Positions 30,024 to 36,379 of a stretch of DNA of 36,379 nucleotides are shown here, one piece after another (the first letter of the stretch is position 1; each line of letters starts with the position of its first letter). The DNA comes from Paenibacillus sinensis. GTDB lineage: Bacteria > Bacillota > Bacilli > Paenibacillales > Paenibacillaceae. The notes under the pieces are model-generated. The model saw only the letters and a list, made by a program, of their open reading frames with translations, made no database searches and was not told the origin of the DNA. A program made the translations under genes and the position numbers. Location: assembly GCF_019904155.1 (NCBI RefSeq), contig NZ_JAHCMB010000210.1, positions 1 to 36,379 on the forward strand, in the 5' to 3' direction.

Positions 30024-31280
30024 CTATTCCAGATACCAGGTGGCATTCGCGACCGATACCGTGGCCTGCTCATACACCCCGTAGTAATATGTGGAGAAGC
30101 TGCCCGATTCCCCCGGCTCCAGCCGGAACGGCGAGACATCGGCGTAAGTTTCTCCCAGGTACGCGCCCGAGCTGTCGTAAATGGAGAGATTAACGCTGAT
30201 CGAATAGATCGCCCGGGTCGCCTTATTGGTGGCCGTTCCGCTGATCATCAGATCGCCATATTCATCCAGAACCGCCTGAAGACCCGCAACGTCGACAGCG
30301 GCAGTCCGGTTCTTCATATCCTCTTCCGCCGCCTGCTGCTGGGCAATCTGAATACGCTTCGCCTCGGCCTGCTCGAACTCGCGCTTGGCTTCCCCGATCT
30401 GCTTCCGGTAAGCGGTCAGCTTCTCATTGTCCGCATCATAGGAGAGTCCCGTGTCGACCTCCCCCAGCGCTCCTGCGAAGTCCTTCTTACGCAGCTTCTG
30501 CTCGGCTTCCGAATAGCTGATTGAGGCGATTTTGCCGATAATCTGTTTCTTCACCGCAGCCGCTTCCGTTCCGGACAGCCCATTCAGCGAATCCAGCTTC
30601 GCCGCCAGCGCGTCGACGGTGCTCAGCTTGTCCAGCTCGCTCTTGATTTTGAGCACGGTCAGCATCACCTGATCTGACGCCAGCTCCTTCTTGAGCGGCG
30701 CGAAGAGCGGCTCCTCCCGCTTGCCGATCAGCCCCTCTATCGCATTCAGTTCCTTCTCGCCTTCGCTCAGCTTCTTCGCCTTAAGAAGCCCGGCGGCGCT
30801 GTCCAGCCGGGTCTGAAGCTGGGCGGCCTTCGCCGCAAGCTCCCGATCCCGGGTCAGCGCGGCATAGCGCGGCCGGGCCTCCCCGGCGCGATCCAGGAGC
30901 GAGACGGCGGAGGCATACTTGCCTGCCAGCGCCTCACTCTTGGCCTGCTGCTGCAGCGCCAGCACCTCCCGGTTCACCGATTGCTCATGCTGATGCAGCA
31001 TCATGAGCCCAAGGCTCGTACATCCCGCCAGCAGAAGCGGAATTACCCACTGAAATACCCGCCTGCCTCCGCGCTTCTTAACGGAAGCCTGCTCCCTTGG
31101 CAAGAGCGCGTCCGCCGTCTCCGGGCGAATGAGCGATGATCCCGGCTTCCGAACCGCTTCCGCTCCCGCAGCGACCTCCAGCACAGCCTGACGAACCTCC
31201 TCCGTCAGCAGCCTGGCGCCGCATTTCCCGCATACCTTCTGTTCCGGGGCACATTTCTCCCCGCACTGATGACAATACAC
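30024..31280 (-). CDS. Zinc-ribbon membrane protein with coiled coil and FxLYD-like domain
   Basis: A 418-residue protein. The N-terminal zinc ribbon MYCHQCGEKCAPEQKVCGKC has four cysteines (CxxC...CxxC). After a basic linker comes one transmembrane helix (FQWVIPLLLAGCTSLGLMML, about 76-95). Outside, a long coiled-coil-rich region (about 100-320, LQQQAKSEALAGKYASAVSL...) contains TPR-like repeats. A C-terminal FxLYD-like beta domain follows (SVNLSIYDSSGAYLGETYADVSPF). The ribbon would be cytosolic and the rest extracytoplasmic. The GTG start at 31280 follows GGGGGGAG. Together with the HtrA-like protease it forms a two-gene envelope module; function is unknown. Confidence 0.85.
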   Translation of the reverse strand: MYCHQCGEKCAPEQKVCGKCGARLLTEEVRQAVLEVAAGAEAVRKPGSSLIRPETADALLPREQASVKKRGGRRVFQWVIPLLLAGCTSLGLMMLHQHEQSVNREVLALQQQAKSEALAGKYASAVSLLDRAGEARPRYAALTRDRELAAKAAQLQTRLDSAAGLLKAKKLSEGEKELNAIEGLIGKREEPLFAPLKKELASDQVMLTVLKIKSELDKLSTVDALAAKLDSLNGLSGTEAAAVKKQIIGKIASISYSEAEQKLRKKDFAGALGEVDTGLSYDADNEKLTAYRKQIGEAKREFEQAEAKRIQIAQQQAAEEDMKNRTAAVDVAGLQAVLDEYGDLMISGTATNKATRAIYSISVNLSIYDSSGAYLGETYADVSPFRLEPGESGSFSTYYYGVYEQATVSVANATWYLE

Positions 31281-31344
31281 CTTGCTCCCCCCAGAGTCTC
31301 TTGATGCTGCTACTCGAACTTGCAGCCGATTGTTTGGATGCCGA

Positions 31345-31382
31345 CGGAAGACCCGGATCAGCCTTGCGATCCGGGTCCTCCG
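31345..31382. other. Intergenic hairpin, possible terminator
   Basis: CGGAAGACCCGGAT and ATCCGGGTCCTCCG pair over 14 positions with one mismatch around a 10 nt loop. It lies between the APH-like gene and the zinc-ribbon gene. No clear T-run follows it on the minus strand; on the plus strand it is followed by ATTTTTC. Confidence 0.5.
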
Positions 31383-31448
31383 ACATGTTATTTTTCACTA
31401 TACCATATTGTGGGTCCCGTTGAGTCCGCCTGCCTGGAAAAAAACAGC

Positions 31449-32420
31449 TCAAACCAAGCCGTATTTCCCTTTCAGCCGCATATCAAGACGCTCTCTCAGC
31501 CCGGATAGCCAGTCAGGCTCATGCTCCCAGACCTCGGCGGCGGCTCTTCGCACACGGGCATACCTGTATAAATCGGCGAAACGCCGGCACAGCGGAAGAA
31601 GCTCCTCCATCCCGGGCGGAAGCTCGTGCACGCTGCGATACCCGTCAAGAAAGCGGTTCCTGCTTTCCTCATAAGCATCAGACGGCAGCTCGTCCCGCAG
31701 ACTATCCAGCGCCTGCTCAATATCCATCGCGTACCAATGATACATGGCATCGTCAAAATCAATGGCAAAGCAAGATTGCGATTCGGCGTGATAGAACACA
31801 TTGTCACATTCGAAATCATAGTGAATCAGTCCGTAAGACCGGCTCGTTGCGGGAACCGCTGCCAGGCGGGACCGCAAATCCGAAGCTTCCCGGACCGCGC
31901 CCGATTCATCCGGACAGGCGGACAGAACTTCCGTGATCCAATCCAGCACATCCAGATAGGTCCATCTTGCGGCCTGAACCGGCTCATACATAGAGGACAA
32001 GCGGTGAAGCTCGCCCATAGCCCGTCCATAGCTGAAGACAACCGGATCGCTTAGGTCCGTCTGGCTGAGCTGCACACCGGGGACATTTTTGAATACGGAG
32101 GCCCAATAAGTTCCCCAAGGCGTCTCCGTTCTCACCAGCTCCCTGCCTTCCAAATCCGGCGACGGCTCCAGCGCTCCATATCCGTTAGCACGCAAATATG
32201 CCAGAAACTCAAGCTCCGCCTTCATATTCGTCTCCAGCTTCTCTCCAACCGGCGCAAACCGCAGGAACCGCAGCTCCCCGCTGGACCTGAACGGATATAC
32301 CGCATTGGACGAGATTCTGTACTGATTGAACAACTCCAGCGAATCCGGATCATATGCCCAGTTCTTAAGCAGCATTTCCGCCAGATCCCTGTTATTAAAA
32401 AGATACTTGTATTTCAACAT
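31449..32420 (-). CDS. APH-family (choline/homoserine-kinase-like) phosphotransferase
   Basis: A 323-residue protein, ATG 32420 behind GGAGG. The kinase fold shows the catalytic loop GLIHYDFECDNVFY (Brenner-like H-D...N) at about 205-218 and the metal-binding FAIDFDDAMYHWYAMD about 20 residues later. An N-lobe (ELRFLRFAPVGEK) has the ATP-site lysine/arginine positions. It likely phosphorylates a small hydroxylated molecule, but substrates in this family range from aminoglycosides to choline and sugars, so no resistance claim is made. It is a single gene; a hairpin lies downstream. Confidence 0.85.
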   Translation of the reverse strand: MLKYKYLFNNRDLAEMLLKNWAYDPDSLELFNQYRISSNAVYPFRSSGELRFLRFAPVGEKLETNMKAELEFLAYLRANGYGALEPSPDLEGRELVRTETPWGTYWASVFKNVPGVQLSQTDLSDPVVFSYGRAMGELHRLSSMYEPVQAARWTYLDVLDWITEVLSACPDESGAVREASDLRSRLAAVPATSRSYGLIHYDFECDNVFYHAESQSCFAIDFDDAMYHWYAMDIEQALDSLRDELPSDAYEESRNRFLDGYRSVHELPPGMEELLPLCRRFADLYRYARVRRAAAEVWEHEPDWLSGLRERLDMRLKGKYGLV

Positions 32421-32743
32421 GCACCGCGCCTCCATTAATCATTTCATTGGAATGGACCGGCGCCTTCTGCCTCACCGGCCCTTTTTAGTCTGCTGCCACC
32501 TTGAGTTTCATACTGATCTTAGCCCGGCTGTTCATGCCGCTCACTCCCTTCAATTACAAGCTACTCTAATTTTAATCGGTCCGGGTGCTGTTAGGAAGCA
32601 ATTTCCTGAGAATATGTATGCGAAAAAGGGCTGATCTATCTGCGTTCGCAGGATCTTCCTTTCGCCGATTTGGCTGCGTTATCCCAGGGCACACTCGCTC
32701 TGTCTATATGCGGACATCAGGACGCTGCGTGTATCCGGAGATT
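32421..32743. other. Intergenic region, nothing convincing
   Basis: No reading frame with a ribosome site and no strong terminator is visible. A GC-rich imperfect stem (GGACCGG...CCGGCCC, about 32455-32485) is followed by TTTTT on the plus strand, but no plus-strand gene precedes it. Confidence 0.5.
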
Positions 32744-33397
32744 TCACATCGTCATGGCGCCTCCGAACCTTGCCAGATATGCTTCCTTCTCCTTATAGTC
32801 GGGCATGACGCCGCCCACCCGTCTCCAGAACGAACGGTCGTGATTCATATGGAGCAGATGGCACAGCTCATGAACGATGACATAATCGATCACCTCCAGC
32901 GGAGCCATGGCCAGCAAATAGTTGAAGGTCAGCTTCTTGTCCGAGCTGCAGCTGCCCCATTTGGTGCGGGATTCGACGATTTCGACCGACTTCGGCTTCA
33001 CCTTCAGCTGCTTCTGGTACGCGCCAATCCGTTCCCCGACAACCTTCCTGCAGCTGGCAAAATAAAACCGCTTCAGCCGTTCCCTCAGCTCCTCTTCCGT
33101 TCCTTCATCCGTACCGATCAGCTCGCGCAGGCTACATGACCTGCCCAGGTACAGGAACTTTCCCTCTTCGGTATATTCCTTGGCCTTGAACAAATCCTTG
33201 GCCTTCTCCAGCTGATCCAGCTTCTCCGCAATAAAGGAGGCATGCCGGCCGACAGCCTCCAGAATCGTCTCCTCTTCGGTATTCTTGGGCGCTTTCACCG
33301 TAATGAAGCCTGTGGAGTCGATATGAAGCAGAATCTTCTGCCCTTTGCCGTACTGGACGTGGAATTCGATGGTCCGGTTCCCCATGTTGATTTTCAT
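32744..33397 (-). CDS. YgjP-like zinc metallopeptidase (WLM/M48-related)
   Basis: A 217-residue protein starting MKINMGNRTIEFHV, ATG 33397 behind AAGGAGG. The N-terminal beta domain (residues 1-80) is followed by the peptidase domain with VESRTKWGSCSSDKKLTFNY and the zinc site VHELCHLLHMNHDRSFW: His176, Glu177, His180 and His186. The WGSC segment is typical of YgjP/DUF45 proteins. It may be cytosolic; no signal peptide or membrane segment is evident. Physiological substrates are unknown. It stands between the XRE/membrane gene pair and the APH-like gene on the same strand, with about 80 bp to the former. Confidence 0.92.
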   Translation of the reverse strand: MKINMGNRTIEFHVQYGKGQKILLHIDSTGFITVKAPKNTEEETILEAVGRHASFIAEKLDQLEKAKDLFKAKEYTEEGKFLYLGRSCSLRELIGTDEGTEEELRERLKRFYFASCRKVVGERIGAYQKQLKVKPKSVEIVESRTKWGSCSSDKKLTFNYLLAMAPLEVIDYVIVHELCHLLHMNHDRSFWRRVGGVMPDYKEKEAYLARFGGAMTM

Positions 33398-33476
33398 AGT
33401 GTCCTCCTTCTCTAACCCCTGGGAATCCCCCATCGGCTTATCTGCATGTACATATCTGTGTTGAAAATGCGCTAAA

Positions 33477-33905
33477 TTACATCTCGCGTTCGTACTTGAC
33501 GCGGCAGAAGACACCGTATCCCACGACGAACAGATAAGAAGCCGTCAGCAGCAGAATCTCCGCCAGATCAGTACCCATTAACGCAAAAGCAAGCAGCAAA
33601 GCGCCGAACACATATATCATTACATCATAGGCTTTGGCCTTCGCCCGGTTCCCAACCGCAATGTTGCGTTCATCTTTCTCTGCAATCTCGATTTCCCTCT
33701 GCAGATCCGGCCGGTTCTTAAGCGACCGCTTACGCAGGATCTCCCCCATCCCGTGTCCAAACATGCCGCTGCCGATACCGACCAGCACATAGGGAAGCGC
33801 CTGCGCGGCATCCGGCAGCATATCGATCTTCACCATAACCAGCCCCAAGGCAAGCAGGATAATCCCAACAATAGCCGCTCCGAACGAATAAGCGCGTTTG
33901 CTCAT
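33477..33905 (-). CDS. Four-helix membrane protein paired with an XRE regulator
   Basis: A 142-residue integral membrane protein. Two N-terminal helices (SFGAAIVGIILLALGLVMV and ALPYVLVGIGSGMFGHGMG) are followed by a charged cytosolic loop (ILRKRSLKNRPDLQREIEIAEKDERNIAV). Two more helices (MIYVFGALLLAFALM, EILLLTASYLFVVGYGVF) lead to a basic tail. It resembles the DUF2178-like proteins that are usually found beside YozG-type regulators. Its start overlaps the regulator stop by a few bases (ATGA type), indicating translational coupling. Function is unknown; a sensor or partner of the regulator is a reasonable guess. Confidence 0.8.
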   Translation of the reverse strand: MSKRAYSFGAAIVGIILLALGLVMVKIDMLPDAAQALPYVLVGIGSGMFGHGMGEILRKRSLKNRPDLQREIEIAEKDERNIAVGNRAKAKAYDVMIYVFGALLLAFALMGTDLAEILLLTASYLFVVGYGVFCRVKYEREM

Positions 33906-34108
33906 CTCGATTCCTCCCCCTCGTAGATAAATATCTCTTCAATGCTCATGTCGAAATACTTGGCGATTTTGAAGGCAAGCAGGATGGACGGATTGTACCT
34001 TCCGTTCTCCAGAGACCCTATAGTCTGCCTGGACACTTCCAGCGCGGACGCCAGCTCCTCCTGCTTAATTCCTTTCTCTTTGCGAATTTGCTCCAGCCTG
34101 TTCTTCAA
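33902..34108 (-). CDS. Small XRE-family regulator (YozG-like)
   Basis: A 68-residue protein that is essentially one helix-turn-helix: KNRLEQIRKEKGIKQEELAS, then SRQTIGSLENGRYNPS and a C-terminal AKYFDMSIEEIFIYEGEE. I chose the TTG at 34108, six bases after GAGGAGG, which gives the normal YozG length; a GTG at 34123 would add five residues but would include the ribosome site. It overlaps the following membrane protein gene. Two matching inverted repeats at its promoter suggest autorepression. Confidence 0.85.
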   Translation of the reverse strand: MKNRLEQIRKEKGIKQEELASALEVSRQTIGSLENGRYNPSILLAFKIAKYFDMSIEEIFIYEGEESR

Positions 34109-34124
34109 AAGCTCCCTCCTCACA

Positions 34125-34189
34125 TGGAAAGTATCCTTTCCACGATTCCATCATACCACTTTCTCCCACGATGTAAAGCCCACTTTCCA
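34125..34189 (-). promoter_or_regulatory. Promoter with two inverted-repeat operators for the XRE pair
   Basis: On the minus strand TTTACA (34177-34172), 16 bp and TATGAT (34155-34150, with upstream TGG) make a promoter. TGGAAAG, TATC, CTTTCCA (34125-34142) is a perfect 7 bp inverted repeat covering the predicted start. TGTAAAG, CCCA, CTTTCCA (34172-34189) is a copy with one arm mismatch that overlaps the -35. The arrangement is typical of an autoregulated repressor operator pair. Confidence 0.75.
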
Positions 34190-34203
34190 TTTTGTTCATC
34201 TAA

Positions 34204-34232
34204 TTGTATTTTTATTAATGATATCGTATTAT
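34204..34232 (+). promoter_or_regulatory. Promoter of the GNAT gene
   Basis: TTGTAT (34204-34209), a 17 bp spacer and TATTAT (34227-34232) lie 28 bp before the TTG start at 34261. Confidence 0.65.
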
Positions 34233-34260
34233 TATACAAAACAAGTGGCGGTGATTATCC

Positions 34261-35019
34261 TTGAATTATCGATTTATTGAAGAGTTATCTCTGAACAACT
34301 GGCCTTCCCTCTCAACCCTTTTATATGACAGCTGGGTGCTGCGTTTCGCGGACGGTTACACCAAACGGGCCAACTCCATCAATCCGATTCACCCTTCCAC
34401 CCAGGATTTGAGCTCCAAAATCAAAGAGTGCGAAAGCCTCTACTTCTCGAACCGGCTGCCCGCCATTTACAAAATAACTCCCTTTGTCCACCCGGCTAAT
34501 CTGGATGATATTCTGGCGGATCAAGGCTATTCCCTTGTTGATCACACAAGCGTCCGGACCTTGAATCTGGAGCATCTCCGCGAACCCGATGGGAACGCTT
34601 CGGTCCAAATTTATGAGCGCCCCACCGCCGAATGGCTGGAAGCTTTTTGCCGGATTAATAAGGTCCCTGACAAGTACATTAACGTGATGGAACGGATGTT
34701 AGGCAATATCCGGACGAGAACGGGATTCATATCGCTAAGTTGCGGGGAACAAGCTGTTGCCTGCGGTCTTGGGGTGCTTGAGAGAGGCTACATCGGGCTG
34801 TATGATATCGTGACGGATGCCAGCTTTCGAAATCGGGGCTTCGGCGAGCAGATGCTCCTGCATTTGCTGAAATGGGGAAAAGATAACGGAGCCGCGCACA
34901 GCTATCTGGCCGTGGTTCTGAACAATGCGCCGGCGCTGCGGCTCTACTCCAAAGTCGGGTTCTCCGAAGTTTATACATACTGGTATAGAGTCAAGGAGCT
35001 TCCGGGAACATTGGGCTGA
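34261..35019 (+). CDS. GNAT-family N-acetyltransferase
   Basis: A 252-residue protein with a TTG start, preceded by GGCGGTGAT at the right distance. The C-terminal acetyltransferase domain has LERGYIGLYDIVTDASFRNR then GFGEQML, the RxxGxG-like acetyl-CoA pyrophosphate-binding motif A, followed by AVVLNNAPALRLYSKVGF (motif B). The N-terminal 120 residues are a divergent GNAT-like half-domain, as in several two-domain members. It transfers acetyl from acetyl-CoA to an amine; substrate unknown. It is transcribed divergently from the XRE pair and convergently to the hypothetical genes at the right edge. Confidence 0.9.
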   Translation: MNYRFIEELSLNNWPSLSTLLYDSWVLRFADGYTKRANSINPIHPSTQDLSSKIKECESLYFSNRLPAIYKITPFVHPANLDDILADQGYSLVDHTSVRTLNLEHLREPDGNASVQIYERPTAEWLEAFCRINKVPDKYINVMERMLGNIRTRTGFISLSCGEQAVACGLGVLERGYIGLYDIVTDASFRNRGFGEQMLLHLLKWGKDNGAAHSYLAVVLNNAPALRLYSKVGFSEVYTYWYRVKELPGTLG

Positions 35020-35040
35020 CGACGGGGATTCATAACTATA

Positions 35041-35565
35041 CTAGAATTGCAGGTCTATGCTCTTCCATATTGTCTTTATCACTTTCTTCAAATCATAATC
35101 ATAGATGTTAAGATAGCTCTTAGGCGTTATGTATTGTCTAATCGATGCTCTATTGATCGGATAGATGATGTCCCATTTGTCCACGTTTAAATTGGCATAC
35201 ATTAAATCGGTCCCGTACTCCGTATCTTTTTCAAAACGATCGACCTTGCCTATTAGTAAAAATCTATTCTCCACTTCAAACCTCCTAAGCTCGAAGTCTT
35301 GCTCAGACAAATAGTTGCTAGGGCTATCTCCAGATACCCTGACGGGAAGGTCCTCCGCTATATGCGGATTAATAGTTGCTTCAGCAATCCATCCAGTATC
35401 AACCACATATTTAGACTCTGTTACACAAATATATGTGCCGGTCTCTACATTTTGCTGTGCGTCTTCGAGCTTAACCGCAAACTTGATCGGAATGAAATTT
35501 AATAGAATTGGAGTGAGTACAACAAATAGCGTGAACACACCAAGCAATATTGCTATTCTCTTCAA
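35041..35565 (-). CDS. Hypothetical membrane-anchored protein
   Basis: From the TTG at 35565 (GGGGGA about 10 nt upstream) the product is about 174 residues. An N-terminal membrane helix (ILLGVFTLFVVLTPILLNFI) is followed by an extracytoplasmic domain (KFAVKLEDAQQNVETGTYIC, ...IYPINRASIRQYITPKSYLN). The open frame extends upstream to 35688, overlapping the previous gene, but no better start is visible. I do not recognise the family. DNA here is distinctly richer in AT than most of the window, as are the genes to its right, suggesting different ancestry. It is last in a minus-strand group of small hypothetical genes. Confidence 0.6.
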   Translation of the reverse strand: MKRIAILLGVFTLFVVLTPILLNFIPIKFAVKLEDAQQNVETGTYICVTESKYVVDTGWIAEATINPHIAEDLPVRVSGDSPSNYLSEQDFELRRFEVENRFLLIGKVDRFEKDTEYGTDLMYANLNVDKWDIIYPINRASIRQYITPKSYLNIYDYDLKKVIKTIWKSIDLQF

Positions 35566-35629
35566 CGTCGGACTTCCCCCATTTTCTTCATCCTCAGCTT
35601 CACTACTTAAGCGAATTGCGGCAGAAAGC

Positions 35630-35923
35630 TTATCTCTCGACTTCAAAGTAGACCAGCTCATTTCTCTCATCGAAATAAAACTTGTCAACGTAATTAGAAA
35701 ACTTCATCCAGTAAGAGGTAGGGCCAAAATTATTATCACCAATTACTTCTGCGCTCCAGTAGGCTTTGCTCACTTTTTCCAATCGGGGAAACCTGTTCAG
35801 TATTGGTTGTATCTCTGTTCGATTCTGACTGGAAGAATCTAATCCTATTAATCTTAATGACATCAAAAGCACGATGATTACACAAAGTATCGCAAGTGAA
35901 GCGAGTATAATCCTTCTTCTCAT
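35630..35923 (-). CDS. Hypothetical membrane-anchored protein
   Basis: A 97-residue protein: N-terminal basic residues and one membrane helix (IILASLAILCVIIVLLMSL), then a short extracytoplasmic part (NRFPRLEKVSKAYWSAEVIG, ...DKFYFDERNELVYFEVER). The start at 35923 is preceded by GAGGTGGAAGAGG. It precedes the 35041 gene in a likely operon. The family was not recognised. The layout (one anchor plus a small soluble domain) resembles its downstream neighbour, but sequence similarity is not evident. Confidence 0.6.
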   Translation of the reverse strand: MRRRIILASLAILCVIIVLLMSLRLIGLDSSSQNRTEIQPILNRFPRLEKVSKAYWSAEVIGDNNFGPTSYWMKFSNYVDKFYFDERNELVYFEVER

Positions 35924-35942
35924 CCTCTTCCACCTCTAGGCT

Positions 35943-36106
35943 TCATCCAGCCAAATTTGTGGCATCAGCGATCTCTCTCATAAAAGAGTCGGACACCTCA
36001 TATTCCCAATCTTGCGAATAACGACCTGGCTTTGGCAAAATTAATTTTTGGTTATTCAAAGTCGAACATTGAAGGGAAACCCATCAATCTTCACTTGCGC
36101 CTGCAT
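35943..36106 (-). pseudogene. Possible decayed small gene
   Basis: A strong ribosome site (AGGAGGGGCG) precedes ATG 36106, but the frame (MQAQVKIDGFPFNVRL) stops after 16 codons. Just beyond, another frame reads NNQKLILPKPGRYSQDWEYE and continues VSDSFMREIADATNLAG to a stop at 35943, with protein-like composition and no start signal. The pieces look like one short gene interrupted by an indel. Both pieces are too short for certainty. The alternative is a 16-residue peptide followed by non-coding sequence. Confidence 0.4.
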
Positions 36107-36124
36107 CGCCCCTCCTTTTGCTGA

Positions 36125-36379
36125 TCAATATAATGGCATCTTATCCAGACTATATTCAGGCAATTCCGGGTTCCCCCAAAAAAGAGATACTCTCCTTAAC
36201 ACGTTTACGATGATCCCCTCGTTATTTGCAACCGCAGGCGTATCATAGTCCTCATTCCAAATCCACTTACAATTATATTTCTGGCAGATCACTTCACCTA
36301 TAAATGCACTAGCATTCATGATCAATTCCCATTCTACTAATCCGCTATATGTATTCTTATTCTCCAACAAAATATCTTC
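36125..36379 (-). CDS. Hypothetical protein, 5' end outside the window
   Basis: The open frame runs leftwards from the window edge to a stop at 36125, at least 84 residues, with no stop codon before the edge; the true start lies outside. Visible residues include AFIGEVICQKYNCKWIWNED then YDTPAVANNEGIIVNVLRRV and SLFWGNPELPEYSLDKM. Rich in Trp and acidic residues, no membrane segment. The family is not firmly recognised. It sits upstream of the decayed gene and the two membrane-anchored hypotheticals on the same strand. Confidence 0.6.
   Translation of the reverse strand, partial: EDILLENKNTYSGLVEWELIMNASAFIGEVICQKYNCKWIWNEDYDTPAVANNEGIIVNVLRRVSLFWGNPELPEYSLDKMPLY

Noticed and set aside
31449..32420. 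Aminoglycoside resistance gene
   Set aside because: The APH fold is shared by choline, homoserine and sugar kinases; nothing in the sequence points to aminoglycosides.

Overview
The window looks like chromosomal DNA of a moderately GC-rich member of the Bacillales, most likely Paenibacillus or a close relative. The evidence is strong AGGAGG ribosome binding sites with frequent TTG/GTG starts, a T-box leader, a perfect CIRCE element, a SinR homologue, a DUF4023 peptide, a phosphatase anchored by three SLH domains, and a paeninodin-type lasso peptide cluster with a tailoring kinase. The species call is inference; only the first 49 bases of a 16S gene (minus strand) are present.

Layout. 1-290: the 5' end of a 16S rRNA gene, its leader and promoter, reading out of the window. 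400-5000: housekeeping and accessory genes on the minus strand. They include a frameshifted tandem gamma-glutamylcyclotransferase-like gene, DUF523, a HEAT-repeat protein, and a MazG-like pyrophosphohydrolase followed by a frameshifted PD-(D/E)XK-like nuclease plus SF1 helicase (DUF2075). 5046-11335: a probable four-gene minus-strand operon with two HupE/UreJ-type membrane proteins, an SLH-anchored purple-acid-phosphatase-like enzyme and a YibE/F protein. 11922-13967: an ABC-2 type exporter. 14271-15497: an NTP_transf_5 nucleotidyltransferase. 15725-17720: htpG with its own promoter and CIRCE operator.

17758-24511 is the most interesting region, a lasso peptide biosynthetic cluster in two convergent arms. 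The plus arm carries B1 (leader-binding, PqqD-like), B2 (leader protease), a SinR-like repressor and an ABC exporter. The minus arm carries the cyclase C, an HPr-kinase-like tailoring kinase K and the 42-residue precursor A. The SinR-like protein matches the recognition-helix segment of Bacillus subtilis SinR as recalled. SinR-type boxes (GTTCTYT) occur at the presumed promoters of B1, C and A. The B1 and C sites are near-identical 16-mers (GTTCTTTATTAAGAAC and GTTCTTTATTAAGCAC). This suggests one local regulator coordinating both arms.

24601-36379: an acyl-CoA synthetase-like ligase; a methionyl-tRNA synthetase under a Met-specific T-box; an HtrA-like protease paired with a zinc-ribbon membrane protein; an APH-family kinase; a YgjP-type metallopeptidase; a small XRE regulator with a membrane protein behind two matching inverted-repeat operators; a GNAT acetyltransferase; and an AT-richer end with hypothetical and apparently decayed genes. 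No tRNA, CRISPR array, transposase or prophage gene was seen. Family assignments rest on motif recognition by eye.
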